From assembly GCA_946478775.1 (NCBI GenBank), contig CAMLDR010000001.1, positions 1 to 64,000 of the forward strand: a DNA stretch of 64,000 bases. The letters are read 5' to 3'. Under the pieces are notes generated by a model that saw only the letters and a program-made list of their open reading frames with translations, had not been told where the DNA came from and searched no databases. Below are positions 34,661-43,375 of the stretch, piece by piece; the first letter of the stretch is position 1, and the number at the start of each line of letters is the position of its first letter. The position numbers were made by a program, and so were the translations under genes. This stretch comes from an uncultured Flavobacteriales bacterium (GTDB taxonomy: Bacteria; Bacteroidota; Bacteroidia; Flavobacteriales; Crocinitomicaceae).

Positions 34661-35731
34661 ATGAATGGTATGAAAAGCATAGGTATAGTAATGATCTTGT
34701 TACTTGCTCAAACAACATTTGGACAGAAGACAATCCGTATGACGATAAAAGAGGAATGCGTTCCATGCCGCCGTATGATGGCTCAAACTTGTTTCCAGGT
34801 CCAAAAAGACGGATCCAAAACCTGGGAATTGTTCTATGAGCGGATTAAGGGATTTGAGTATGTTCCCGGAAACCGGTATGTCATTGATGTAATCGAAACA
34901 GAAAGGCCGGAGCCCGTTCCACAGGATTTATCCAGGTATCTATACAAATTGGATAAGGTGATTTCCGTAACACCTATGATCAGCGGAAGTGAAGGTATTT
35001 ATTATAAGGTAATCCGCATGAATGGAAAAGAGGTGGTGAATGCAGATCTTGTGTTCAGTTTCGACAGTACATTTCAAAAGATTTCAGGGAAAAGCGGATG
35101 CAATAATTTTACGGCTTCCGTCAAAATGAACCGGAAGAAAAGTAAAATTTGTGTGAAATCGGGAGCGGCAACAAAAATGGCTTGTCCGGATATGCAAATG
35201 GCTGTTGAAGACGAGTTTTTGAAATCTATTTCGGATAAAAAATTCAAAATTTCACAGGAAGAAAACCGAATGGTTTGGAAATCCAAAAAGAAAGAAGTAT
35301 TTGTTTTTGAAACAGGTACGAAACCGCTTCCTCAGGACCCTGCAGCAACAAACGGAGGCGGAAGACCAGAGAAAACGCCCTGGAACTACTTCAATGAGCG
35401 AAATTTAAAGCTGATCCAGATGGATGGGGTATCCGTTAAAAATTCCAACGCGGCTTTGAAAATGGATATGTCGAATAATTCATTTACCGGAAGTAATGGT
35501 TGTAACCGCATTTCCGGGAGTATGTCCACGACAAGAAATACCGTAGCTTTCTCAGACGTTATTTCTACTAAGATGGCTTGCACGGATGAATTGGTTGCGG
35601 GTACTGAAAGACGTTTTATGGAGATACTTGGAAGCAGGGGATTAACTGTTGATTTTGCAGAACACGTATTTAACATTTACGATTCCTCAGGAAAATTGGT
35701 GTTAATGTTTGCGGCAGACGCAACCGAATAA
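34661..35731 (+). CDS. Exported protein with two META (HslJ-like) domains
   Basis: A 356-residue exported protein. The signal peptide ends TFGQ. The region 25-110 has a Cys pair (EECVPCRRM) and no family match that I recognise. Two META domains follow, one near 120-215 (GKSGCNNFTASV, then TKMACPDMQMAVEDEFLKSI) and one near 250-350 (GSNGCNRISGSM, then TKMACTDELVAGTERRFMEIL). META domains occur in HslJ and relatives and are linked to heat-shock and novobiocin resistance phenotypes, with no known enzyme activity. The start could also be the ATG at 34670, nine bases downstream, which gives the cleaner signal peptide MKSIGIVMI. It follows the esterase terminator, so it is a separate unit. The upstream AAATTTGTAAATTGAGG lies near a promoter position but is not an exact match. 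Confidence 0.85.
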   Translation: MNGMKSIGIVMILLLAQTTFGQKTIRMTIKEECVPCRRMMAQTCFQVQKDGSKTWELFYERIKGFEYVPGNRYVIDVIETERPEPVPQDLSRYLYKLDKVISVTPMISGSEGIYYKVIRMNGKEVVNADLVFSFDSTFQKISGKSGCNNFTASVKMNRKKSKICVKSGAATKMACPDMQMAVEDEFLKSISDKKFKISQEENRMVWKSKKKEVFVFETGTKPLPQDPAATNGGGRPEKTPWNYFNERNLKLIQMDGVSVKNSNAALKMDMSNNSFTGSNGCNRISGSMSTTRNTVAFSDVISTKMACTDELVAGTERRFMEILGSRGLTVDFAEHVFNIYDSSGKLVLMFAADATE

Positions 35732-35788
35732 ATTTATCTGGCCTTTTAATTTCAGTTTTCATATATTTATAGACAAAATTTTTTTACT

Positions 35789-36118
35789 ATGAAAAAACTA
35801 ATCAAAATTTCTGCATTTGCAACATTGGTTTTTGTTGGAGCATTAGGAATTCAGTCATTTACTTCATCGGAAGCAGCGTCTTCGGCGAAAGTACTTAGCA
35901 ATATTGAGTTTAAAGTTATCAATGACTCATCTTCTGAGTATAAATATTGCGTGAATGGTGGTCATAACTACATCAGCGCAGGTGCATCCAAAGGATTCAG
36001 TTATAGTGAAGGAACAGAACTTAAGAAATTGGATGGAAGTAACTGTGGAGGTCTTTGGTTCAAAGTAACCAGCTCCATGCATGGGAAATCATATAAGCTT
36101 TCTGAACTGCCGAAATAA
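35789..36118 (+). CDS. Small exported protein of unknown function
   Basis: A 109-residue exported protein. A signal peptide (about 1-30) gives a mature protein of roughly 79 residues, which contains two Cys residues (YKYCVNGGH and SNCGG) that could form one disulfide. No recognised domain or catalytic motif. The start is supported by a near-consensus -7 element TATATTTA about 20 bases upstream and by a strong terminator right after the stop. Function unknown. Confidence 0.72.
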   Translation: MKKLIKISAFATLVFVGALGIQSFTSSEAASSAKVLSNIEFKVINDSSSEYKYCVNGGHNYISAGASKGFSYSEGTELKKLDGSNCGGLWFKVTSSMHGKSYKLSELPK

Positions 36119-36143
36119 TATCATTTTTTGAAATATTGAACAC

Positions 36144-36172
36144 AAAGCCTCTTTTTTTAAGGGGCTTTTTTG
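36144..36172 (+). terminator. Intrinsic terminator after the small exported protein
   Basis: An 8-bp stem (36144-36151 with 36161-36168, one T-G wobble) and 9-nt loop, followed by a T run. Confidence 0.85.
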
Positions 36173-36262
36173 TTTTGCACAGCTTATTTAGCTTTTCAAT
36201 TTAAATAAGGTTAATTCGCTATCTGAATTCAGTGAATTCCGTTAATTTCGTGGATAGATTTA

Positions 36263-37606
36263 ATGATTATGAAACGAATATTGCTTTTAGGTGCCGGTCT
36301 TTCTGCGTCAACACTGATTAAGTACTTATTGGAACAAGCTAAGGAAAACAATTGGCAGCTGCGTGTGGTTGACCGATCATTGGATTTAGTAAAAGGAAAA
36401 TTGGCAGGTCACCCAAACGGGGTAGCACTTTCGTTTAATGCATTGGATCAAACTGAGAGATGGGAAGAGCTTAAACAAGCGGATTTGATTATTTCTATGT
36501 TACCCGCACGTTTTCATCTCGAGATTGCCAAAGATTGTTTGGAACTTAAGAAAAACCTGATCACACCTTCTTACATTTCCCCTGAAATGAGTGCGTTGAA
36601 TGATCAGGTGAAAGATGCAGGCCTGATTTTCATGAATGAAATGGGCGTTGATCCGGGAATTGATCACATGAGTGCCATGCGGATCATCGATTCAATCAAG
36701 AATCAGGGAGGAGAAATTACGGGATTTAAATCTTATTGCGGGGGGTTGATAGCTCCCGAAAGCGATACCAATCCGTGGAACTATAAATTTACCTGGAATC
36801 CACGAAACGTTATTTTAGCGGGTCAGGGCGGAACTGCTTGTTATATCGACAGGCATCAATACAAATACATTCCATCCAACCAGGTATTTACCCGTTTGGA
36901 CCATATTTCCGTAGAGGGTTATGGCGATTTTGACGGATATGCAAATAGGGATTCCCTGTCGTACCGTCAGATCTATGGACTGGATGAAATTCCAACGATT
37001 TACCGGGGAACACTTCGCAGACCTGGATTCTGCAAACATTGGAATGTTTTCGTCCAACTGGGATTAACAGATGATCATTTGGTCCTTCCCGATTCGGAGG
37101 ATTTTACACCAAGAACGTTTATCAATGCTTTTCTTCCGTTTGAGGAGGAAACGCCGGTTGAACAGAAATGGCTCAATGCCTGCAAAGAAATGGGGGTAGA
37201 AGATATTTCCAGATTCGAGTGGCTGGGATTATTTGACGGGACCACCAAGTTGGGGTTGAAGAATGCAACTGCAGCTGACATCCTTGAAAAGATCCTGGTA
37301 GCTAAATGGGTATTGGAGCCAAATGATAAAGACATGCTGGTGATGGTGCATCAATTCACCTATTTGCTCAACAATGAAAAACGATTCATAGAATCTTCCA
37401 TGGTGAACCTGGGAGAAGATGAGGTTCATACTGCCATGTCTAAAACAGTTGGATATCCTGTTGGAATTTGTGCTAAACTGATTTTGCAGGATCAAATTTC
37501 GGAGAGAGGTGTTTTGCTTCCGATCAAGCCTGAGATTTATAACCCGATCCTGGATGAATTGGAAGAACATGGCGTAATTTTCCAGGAATTAGAGAAGGTC
37601 GTTTAA
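36263..37606 (+). CDS. Saccharopine dehydrogenase-like oxidoreductase (lysine catabolism type)
   Basis: A 447-residue cytoplasmic oxidoreductase. A Rossmann nucleotide-binding start (ILLLGAGLSASTLIKYL) precedes the family block MNEMGVDPGIDHMSAMRIID (about 128-147) and the C-terminal saccharopine-dehydrogenase domain with KSYCGGLIAPESDTNPWNYKFTW. Relatives split saccharopine to glutamate and alpha-aminoadipate semialdehyde, or run the reaction backwards in lysine biosynthesis. The ATG at 36263 is followed by a second at 36269; the latter gives a slightly tidier N-terminus (MKRILLLGAG). It is a single-gene unit. An ALDH7-type aldehyde dehydrogenase, the next catabolic step, is encoded at 61463-63019, but lysine-ketoglutarate reductase was not seen in this window. 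Confidence 0.9.
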   Translation: MIMKRILLLGAGLSASTLIKYLLEQAKENNWQLRVVDRSLDLVKGKLAGHPNGVALSFNALDQTERWEELKQADLIISMLPARFHLEIAKDCLELKKNLITPSYISPEMSALNDQVKDAGLIFMNEMGVDPGIDHMSAMRIIDSIKNQGGEITGFKSYCGGLIAPESDTNPWNYKFTWNPRNVILAGQGGTACYIDRHQYKYIPSNQVFTRLDHISVEGYGDFDGYANRDSLSYRQIYGLDEIPTIYRGTLRRPGFCKHWNVFVQLGLTDDHLVLPDSEDFTPRTFINAFLPFEEETPVEQKWLNACKEMGVEDISRFEWLGLFDGTTKLGLKNATAADILEKILVAKWVLEPNDKDMLVMVHQFTYLLNNEKRFIESSMVNLGEDEVHTAMSKTVGYPVGICAKLILQDQISERGVLLPIKPEIYNPILDELEEHGVIFQELEKVV

Positions 37607-37625
37607 TTGCGAATTATCTGAATGC

Positions 37626-38234
37626 TTAAAAAGCCGGGTTATTTCGTGTCATTAATCGATAGCCGATAACACCCAGAACGGTTCCAAAGAGCAGTACTTC
37701 ATCCGGGAAATTTACGAAGTAAGAAACAGGTAAGACTATTCCAAAGATGAACGAAAGAACCAATCCTTGTTTTACGCCTTCACGAGTGAAATAGTTCACC
37801 GGGTATTTTCTGTAAAGCTGCGGAAGCAGGAATTGCTGTTTGTAAGCCAAATAGCCGCTAAGAACCATTAAGGGAATTAAAATAAGTCCCTGTTGAATTC
37901 CCATGTCACTATAAGTTAAAAAGGTCCATACCCGTTCTTTCCAGTCAAAAACCGGGTGAATGTTAGGGAGAATGAAATAAACGGCCAGGGAAGTGCTTAA
38001 AATGCATAAAAAAGCGATGCTCAATTGTTTTCCCGCCAATTTTTTTTCGGATTCATTTCCACTGAATTGAATGCGCTTGCGGGCTTTCAATAAACTGAGT
38101 GACCAAAAAAGAATCCAGTCAATTAAAAAGAAGAAAAGAATGAAACTCGCATCCCAGTTCCAGTAAAAGTATCCCAGGACCGGGATCAGACCTTCAATCC
38201 CTGTTTGAAAAAGAAGTGCCCTTTTTGGGGTCAT
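37626..38234 (-). CDS. Conserved integral membrane protein of unknown function
   Basis: A 202-residue protein with about five to six predicted transmembrane helices (for example near 10-50, 70-95, 105-125, 150-170 and 178-195) and Lys/Arg-rich loops. It resembles small Bacteroidota membrane proteins of the DUF6498 type, but this is only a pattern impression. The start overlaps the stop of the upstream TPR lipoprotein gene by four bases (ATGA), so the two should be made together, possibly as a membrane partner of the TPR lipoprotein. No enzymatic motif was found. Confidence 0.75.
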   Translation of the reverse strand: MTPKRALLFQTGIEGLIPVLGYFYWNWDASFILFFFLIDWILFWSLSLLKARKRIQFSGNESEKKLAGKQLSIAFLCILSTSLAVYFILPNIHPVFDWKERVWTFLTYSDMGIQQGLILIPLMVLSGYLAYKQQFLLPQLYRKYPVNYFTREGVKQGLVLSFIFGIVLPVSYFVNFPDEVLLFGTVLGVIGYRLMTRNNPAF

Positions 38235-39220
38235 TTGGATAAACGCTTTATAGCATCTCCTGAAATGGTGAATTCAGGATTGTATTTCAATGCTTTTCTG
38301 TAATACTGAATGGCCTGGTACTTTTCACCTTTTGTTTCATAGATGAGTCCCAGATTGTGCCAGGCTTCTACGTAACGCGGTTCTTTTTGAAGGGTTTCGT
38401 TGTAAAAGTAGATGGCGCTATCCACCTCATTTTGTTTGAACTGTTTGATCCACCCCAGCTGGAATAAAGGAGGCGTAAATTTGGGATCCTTCTTCAGCAT
38501 CTCGCGATAGGTTTGCTGTGCTTCCGGCAATTTATCAAAATCCTGGTATGCGTATGCCAGGTTATACTGAGCCTCGATATTGTTTGGCCTGATTTGAGTT
38601 GCCGTAATGAAATACTGAATGCATAAAGGATTCCTCTCTTCCTGGTAGATCAAGCCTAATTTAATATAAGCAGCAAAGAAATCCGGATCCTGATCGATTG
38701 CTGTCTGATAGGATGATTTTGCCAGTTCACGATTATCCAGGCTTAAATAGATACTTCCTTTCAGGATGTAAGCATCCCGGTATTTTTTATTGATCCGCAA
38801 AGCTTCATTGGTATAATAGAATGCTTTTTCATTGTCTCCCTGTTGCGCATAGGTAGTAGCAAGTGCAACCAGTGCCGCCGGATTTTTCGGATCTTTTTTG
38901 ACTACAAACTTGAAATGCGTTTGGGCAGCCATCACATCACTCGCAGTTCTGTTTGCCCGGTTGTTCAATGCATTTGCATACAAGAACCGGGCATCAATAT
39001 TCCATTGCTGCATCCGGTAAGCCTTTGCGCCATCCTGAAGTGCTTTTTCATAATCATAGCGCTCCAGCATCAGGTTACCATGTTTGATGAGGATAGGAAC
39101 ACTATCAGGATATTTTTTGAATAGCTGATCTATCGAAAGTTCTTTTTGAGGTTCTTTTGGAGCGTTTCCGCCGCATGAGCTTAGTACTGCAAGAAAACCA
39201 ATAAAAAATAGAATGCGCAT
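38231..39220 (-). CDS. TPR-repeat lipoprotein
   Basis: A 329-residue predicted lipoprotein. The ATG at 39220 gives a clean type II signal peptide (MRILFFIGFLAVLSSC, Cys16). The frame extends to a TTG at 39265, but that region overlaps the promoter element and is not used. The mature part is a solenoid of about eight TPR units (about 45-325), e.g. FFAAYIKLGLIYQE and PRYVEAWHNLGLIYE. TPR lipoproteins act as scaffolds for outer-membrane or secretion complexes. Neighbour: translationally coupled with a polytopic membrane protein. An exact TATTTTTG element lies about 20 bases upstream. Partner unknown. Confidence 0.85.
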   Translation of the reverse strand: MRILFFIGFLAVLSSCGGNAPKEPQKELSIDQLFKKYPDSVPILIKHGNLMLERYDYEKALQDGAKAYRMQQWNIDARFLYANALNNRANRTASDVMAAQTHFKFVVKKDPKNPAALVALATTYAQQGDNEKAFYYTNEALRINKKYRDAYILKGSIYLSLDNRELAKSSYQTAIDQDPDFFAAYIKLGLIYQEERNPLCIQYFITATQIRPNNIEAQYNLAYAYQDFDKLPEAQQTYREMLKKDPKFTPPLFQLGWIKQFKQNEVDSAIYFYNETLQKEPRYVEAWHNLGLIYETKGEKYQAIQYYRKALKYNPEFTISGDAIKRLSK

Positions 39221-39239
39221 AGTTGAATGAATCTGACAA

Positions 39240-39247
39240 CAAAAATA
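39240..39247 (-). promoter_or_regulatory. TAnnTTTG promoter element for the TPR lipoprotein
   Basis: On the minus strand TATTTTTG is an exact -7 element, with about 19 bases between its last base and the ATG at 39220. A possible -33 TTG lies about 15 bases further up. Confidence 0.55.
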
Positions 39248-39380
39248 AGGAAATGTATTTAACAAGAGCCCGGATGGGGATTCTTGTTACCTAATAACTA
39301 GGAAACGTATATTCCTCTCCAAGGGTTGGATTTCTATTTTATTCGTATACAGATTTGGATCAATGAAACGCTGAGAAGGG

Positions 39381-39414
39381 AAAAGGCAGTGATTGAAATT
39401 TATCACTGCCTTTT
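39381..39414 (-). terminator. Intrinsic terminator after the lamin-tail T9SS protein
   Basis: A 13-bp perfect stem (39381-39393 with 39402-39414) around an 8-nt loop. On the minus strand it is followed by TTTT CCCTTCTC, so the T run is short. It is placed just downstream of the stop of the 39452-41875 gene. Confidence 0.75.
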
Positions 39415-39451
39415 ATTTTGTAGCAATCAGATTTGAATGAATTCTTCAGGG

Positions 39452-41875
39452 TTATCGGACGATAGTAATGTTCCCGAAACAAAAGCCTTTGTATTTTTCA
39501 TCGTTGCAATCAAAATCATCTGACTTAATGGAGTAGAAATAAACCCCTTCGTTCAAATCATTTCCATTTTTACTCCTTCCGTCAAAAATGCTGGAATTAT
39601 TGTCCATAGTGTAAACGATATTTCCCCATCTGTTTACGATCGTAACTTCATATTGGAAGCATTCTGTCAACAAAGCGGGCATTTCCAGTTGATCATTTAC
39701 ATTGTCTCCGTTGGGAGTAATAATATTCGGCATTACTAACTCATCGATGTTAATTCCTTCTGCAATTTCAATGGTACCGGCTGAATCATAGGAACATCCG
39801 TAATTATCAGTAACAGTAAGTATTAAAGAGTAAGCACCCGGAGTTGTGAAAGTCTGGTAATAGGAAGTGCCGGTGCCTGTGTAAATGCTCCCGATATTCC
39901 AGCTGTAAGTGTAGTTGGGATTCTGGATCGTTGAAACGAATGTGGCTTCCTGAAAACAATTTGTTTCATATACGTAGCTTGGTGAAAGCGGACTTGTAAC
40001 CGCATAGTTCGCATCCAGTTGACTGGAGCATCCGAATTGGTCCGTATAGGCATAAGAAACGGTGTATATTCCCGGATTGACCCCATTGACGTTGATCCCG
40101 TTACCCGTTACATTATCGCCCGTAAAAACACCTCCTGATGGAGCAGGACTTACAGCGTGGAATCCTGTTTCATAGCAATAAGCAGTACTCAATGGTATTT
40201 GCAGATCCGGTAACCCGTGTACAAGGATCGTTCCGGTTGCATTGGTCAGACAACCGTTTGCATCCGTTAATGCGTAGGAAATAGCATGACTTCCAACACC
40301 TTCATTCGCCGGAATAAATTGATTGGAAGAAGCGATTCCGTCAATTTGGAAACTTCCGCCAGCGGGATTCGCCAGCATGGTCACCGTATCGGCGTCGATA
40401 CACAAATCAGAAGGTATCGTTAATGTAGCCGGAGTTGCATTGACTACCTGTACGTTTAAAGTAGTGGAATTGGAACATCCGTTTGTATCCTGGTAAGTAT
40501 AAGTTAAAGTAAAGGTACCAACTCCTGCCTGTGCAGGAATGAATTGGTTATTCACCACACCACTCCCCGTGAGTTGTCCGCCCGCAGGTGTCAAAATTAA
40601 TCCCGCAGGAGTATTTGAAACACAATAGGGAGATTGATTGTTTGTAATGGAAACAACTGGCAGTGGATTTACAAGGATGGCATCATTCGCTGAATTACTG
40701 CAGCCAAACTGATCTTCAAAGAAGTAAGTGACCGTATGATTACCAACTCCCGCAGTACTTGGAGCAAAGTTCCCTGAACTTACACCCGTTCCACTTAATG
40801 TTCCGGTCTGACCCGCAGTTGCTACAGGACTTACTGTTATTACAACCGGATTTGCATTTACACAAATCTCTGCCGGTAAATCAACGGATACAGTGGGAAT
40901 GAAATCGGTAACAGTGACCTGAAAAATTTCTGTGGCACCTGTATTATCGGTAACTGTGACATTATATGTTCCGGCGCATAAGTTAACAGCTGTTTGTGTG
41001 GTTTGAACTTGAGAATCATCCCATGCATAGGTATAAGGAGGCGTACCGCCACTAACGTTTACTGTTCCTGTTCCGGTGCATGATGAGGATCCTGCAAGAA
41101 TGCATGTACCATTACAAGTTGCATAAGTTGGTGCGGCTTGCGTATCCCATGCTCCTCCGTCAGGGAATCTTCTCACGGAACTTCCCAGGATGAGTGAAGC
41201 AGGCGTATTCAGGTAGTTCTTCCGATTGGCAGGAATGTCATTATAACTGGGAAGGGAGGCAACGTTTGTGCAGCCCGGTAAACTTGGAATACAAGGTGTA
41301 CCGGCAGTGTTCGCGGCACTTATCCAGGAAACAGCGTCCTGAGGAACTCCACTTGCATCGTAAAAGGCAAACCAACCTCCGGCATTGGGGAACCATAAAC
41401 GGGTTCCTGCAACGCAAACCCCCGGATCAGAAACATTGTAAGGGACCACTACTTCCACCACATTTCCGCCATTTTGTACCAGAAGATTGGATGGAACGGG
41501 TGGAACATTCATTCCACGGATCATACAAAAACCGGAGGGAGGAACGATTGTTCCGGCAGGAATGACAAAACCTCCGTTTCCTTCGGGAGTGTCATTTCCC
41601 AGATAATAACAGGAAATATCAATGGACTCGCAAAGATTGGGATTGTAAAGTTCAATCCATTCACCTCTTCCGGTAGAGACGCCACCATCTCCCGAAATGG
41701 AACCGTCGTTAACGGAAGGACTGATCATGAGTTCATTGATCATAATCGTGGGACCGGAATAGTTGCAATCGGTTCCGTTGCAATTGGTATTCTGCTGCGA
41801 ACTGGTTGTAGCAGAAAGTTGACACAAAGCAGAAAACCCGATCAGAAAGATGGATATAGTAGTAACTAACTTCAT
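39452..41875 (-). CDS. Secreted lamin-tail-domain protein with Ig-like repeats and T9SS type B tail
   Basis: An 807-residue surface protein. The signal peptide (about 1-22) ends near LCQ. An N-terminal lamin tail domain (about 42-190; GPTIMINELMISPS, GRGEWIELYNPN) is followed by a SprB-like HYR unit (about 245-315, SSSCTGTGTVNVSGG) and four tandem Ig-like repeats of about 75 residues (about 320-620), each with Cys near the start and YxxxDxxGCSNS at its end. A PKD-like domain and a type B sorting domain (MPNIITPNGDNVNDQLE through GFCFGNITIVR) complete it. T9SS cargo exposed on the cell surface; lamin-tail proteins often carry nucleases or adhesins. No enzymatic residues are obvious, so the role is probably adhesive. 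Monocistronic. Confidence 0.87.
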   Translation of the reverse strand: MKLVTTISIFLIGFSALCQLSATTSSQQNTNCNGTDCNYSGPTIMINELMISPSVNDGSISGDGGVSTGRGEWIELYNPNLCESIDISCYYLGNDTPEGNGGFVIPAGTIVPPSGFCMIRGMNVPPVPSNLLVQNGGNVVEVVVPYNVSDPGVCVAGTRLWFPNAGGWFAFYDASGVPQDAVSWISAANTAGTPCIPSLPGCTNVASLPSYNDIPANRKNYLNTPASLILGSSVRRFPDGGAWDTQAAPTYATCNGTCILAGSSSCTGTGTVNVSGGTPPYTYAWDDSQVQTTQTAVNLCAGTYNVTVTDNTGATEIFQVTVTDFIPTVSVDLPAEICVNANPVVITVSPVATAGQTGTLSGTGVSSGNFAPSTAGVGNHTVTYFFEDQFGCSNSANDAILVNPLPVVSITNNQSPYCVSNTPAGLILTPAGGQLTGSGVVNNQFIPAQAGVGTFTLTYTYQDTNGCSNSTTLNVQVVNATPATLTIPSDLCIDADTVTMLANPAGGSFQIDGIASSNQFIPANEGVGSHAISYALTDANGCLTNATGTILVHGLPDLQIPLSTAYCYETGFHAVSPAPSGGVFTGDNVTGNGINVNGVNPGIYTVSYAYTDQFGCSSQLDANYAVTSPLSPSYVYETNCFQEATFVSTIQNPNYTYSWNIGSIYTGTGTSYYQTFTTPGAYSLILTVTDNYGCSYDSAGTIEIAEGINIDELVMPNIITPNGDNVNDQLEMPALLTECFQYEVTIVNRWGNIVYTMDNNSSIFDGRSKNGNDLNEGVYFYSIKSDDFDCNDEKYKGFCFGNITIVR

Positions 41876-42006
41876 AAAAGTTATTATTAGTAGTACATAG
41901 TTTAAATTCTAATGGTCAGACTTTAGAATCTAACAATTAGTTGCGTGGCGAAAGTAACTTATTTATTCCGAATTGGATTTCAACCGGTTATAAATTAATC
42001 AAATAA

Positions 42007-42036
42007 AAAACCCGGTGTTAATTAACACCGGGTTTT
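42007..42036 (-). terminator. Intrinsic terminator after sucB
   Basis: A 30-bp perfect palindrome (AAAACCCGGTGTTAA and its mirror) 19 bases past the sucB stop. On the minus strand it is followed by T runs, so it ends the sucA-sucB transcript. Separate from the dispersed repeat families. Confidence 0.92.
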
Positions 42037-42055
42037 ACTATTATTTTGTGGAATT

Positions 42056-43345
42056 TTATAATCCCAGAAGTACTGCATAAGGATCTTTTCCTCCGAATAT
42101 AATTCGCTCCGGATTTTCGATCATTTCTTTTACTTTCACCAGGAATCCAACAGATTCTTTCCCGTCGATAATGCGGTGATCGTATGATAATGCCAGATAC
42201 ATCATTGGACGAATCTCTACTTTCCCATCAATTGCTACCGGGCGCTCAATGATATTGTGCATTCCCAGGATAGCTGATTGAGGCGGGTTAATAATGGGTG
42301 TTGACATCATGGAACCGAAAACCCCACCGTTGGTGATTGTAAACGTTCCGCCTGTCATATCTTCCGGTGTGATTTTTCCGTCACGTGCTTTTACAGCCAG
42401 ACGTTTGATCTCTTTTTCGATCTCAGCCAAACTCATTTGTTCTGCATTCCGAACAACCGGAACCATCAACCCTTTTGGTGATGAAACAGCAATACCGATA
42501 TCAGCATAGTTGTGGAAAATCATTTCATTTCCATCAATTTGAGCATTCACTGAAGGAAATAAGTTCAAAGCCTCTGTTACTGCTTTTGTGAAGAAGGACA
42601 TAAATCCAAGATTCACATCGTGGAATTTAGCAAACTGGTCTTTGTATTTTGTACGCAAGTCCATGATTGGTTTCATATCCACTTCATTGAACGTAGTCAA
42701 CATAGCTGTTTCGTTCTTAACAGATACCAAACGTTCTGCGATCTTACGACGAAGCATAGACATTTTCTCGCGGTTTTGGTCGCGGGTTCCTCCCCATCCC
42801 TGGGTAGCGTCAGCCGGAATCCCTGCAGCCATTGCCGAAACAACGTCTTCTTTTGTGATGCGTCCATCTTTTCCTGTTCCGTTGATCTTTGCTCCCGAAA
42901 CACCATTTTCAGCCATTATTTTTGCAGCGGCAGGAGATGGAGTTCCTTTTGCATAACTATCGTTTACAGGTCCCGGATTGGGAGCCGGAGTACTTTTTTC
43001 AGCAGGTGCCGCAGTTGTCTGGGCAGGTGCAGCTTCAGCAGCTTTCACTTCTGCTTTCGGAGCTTCTTCTGCAACTGGAGCAGCGGATCCTGCAGGTCTT
43101 TCAGCGGAAGTATCGATCAGACAAACAACTTGTCCAACTTTTACTACATCACCTTCTGCGGCTTTTAAAGTAATAATACCCGCCTGTTCTGCAGGTAATT
43201 CCAATGTTGCTTTGTCAGAATCAACTTCTGCAATAGCCTGGTCTTTTTCTACATAGTCACCGTCCGAAACCAGCCAGGTTGCAATTTCCACTTCAGAAAT
43301 TGATTCTCCCGGACTTGGTACTTTCATTTCAAGGATTGTTGACAT
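42056..43345 (-). CDS. sucB: 2-oxoglutarate dehydrogenase complex E2 (dihydrolipoyl succinyltransferase)
   Basis: Transfers the succinyl group from E1-bound thiamine to CoA in the TCA cycle; core of the complex. At 429 residues: an N-terminal lipoyl domain with lipoyl Lys45 in [10 protein letters not shown], a Pro/Ala-rich linker (about 95-135), a peripheral-subunit-binding domain (about 138-175; [21 protein letters not shown]), and the catalytic domain ending in SYDHRIIDG, with His390 and Asp394 in the CoA acyltransferase motif. It lies 30 bases after sucA, so they are an operon, and E3 (lipoamide dehydrogenase) is elsewhere. One lipoyl domain is present, as usual. Confidence 0.97.
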   Translation of the reverse strand: MSTILEMKVPSPGESISEVEIATWLVSDGDYVEKDQAIAEVDSDKATLELPAEQAGIITLKAAEGDVVKVGQVVCLIDTSAERPAGSAAPVAEEAPKAEVKAAEAAPAQTTAAPAEKSTPAPNPGPVNDSYAKGTPSPAAAKIMAENGVSGAKINGTGKDGRITKEDVVSAMAAGIPADATQGWGGTRDQNREKMSMLRRKIAERLVSVKNETAMLTTFNEVDMKPIMDLRTKYKDQFAKFHDVNLGFMSFFTKAVTEALNLFPSVNAQIDGNEMIFHNYADIGIAVSSPKGLMVPVVRNAEQMSLAEIEKEIKRLAVKARDGKITPEDMTGGTFTITNGGVFGSMMSTPIINPPQSAILGMHNIIERPVAIDGKVEIRPMMYLALSYDHRIIDGKESVGFLVKVKEMIENPERIIFGGKDPYAVLLGL

Positions 43346-43375
43346 AATTGAATGGGTTTTAGTTTTGTAATAATC

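Noticed and set aside
39221..39265. TTG start for the TPR lipoprotein
   Set aside because: Overlaps the promoter element; a clean lipobox follows the ATG at 39220.
42620..43168. 182-codon plus-strand frame inside sucB
   Set aside because: Antisense to sucB, rich in Ser, Cys and Arg through codon shadowing of the Ala/Pro linker; not a gene.
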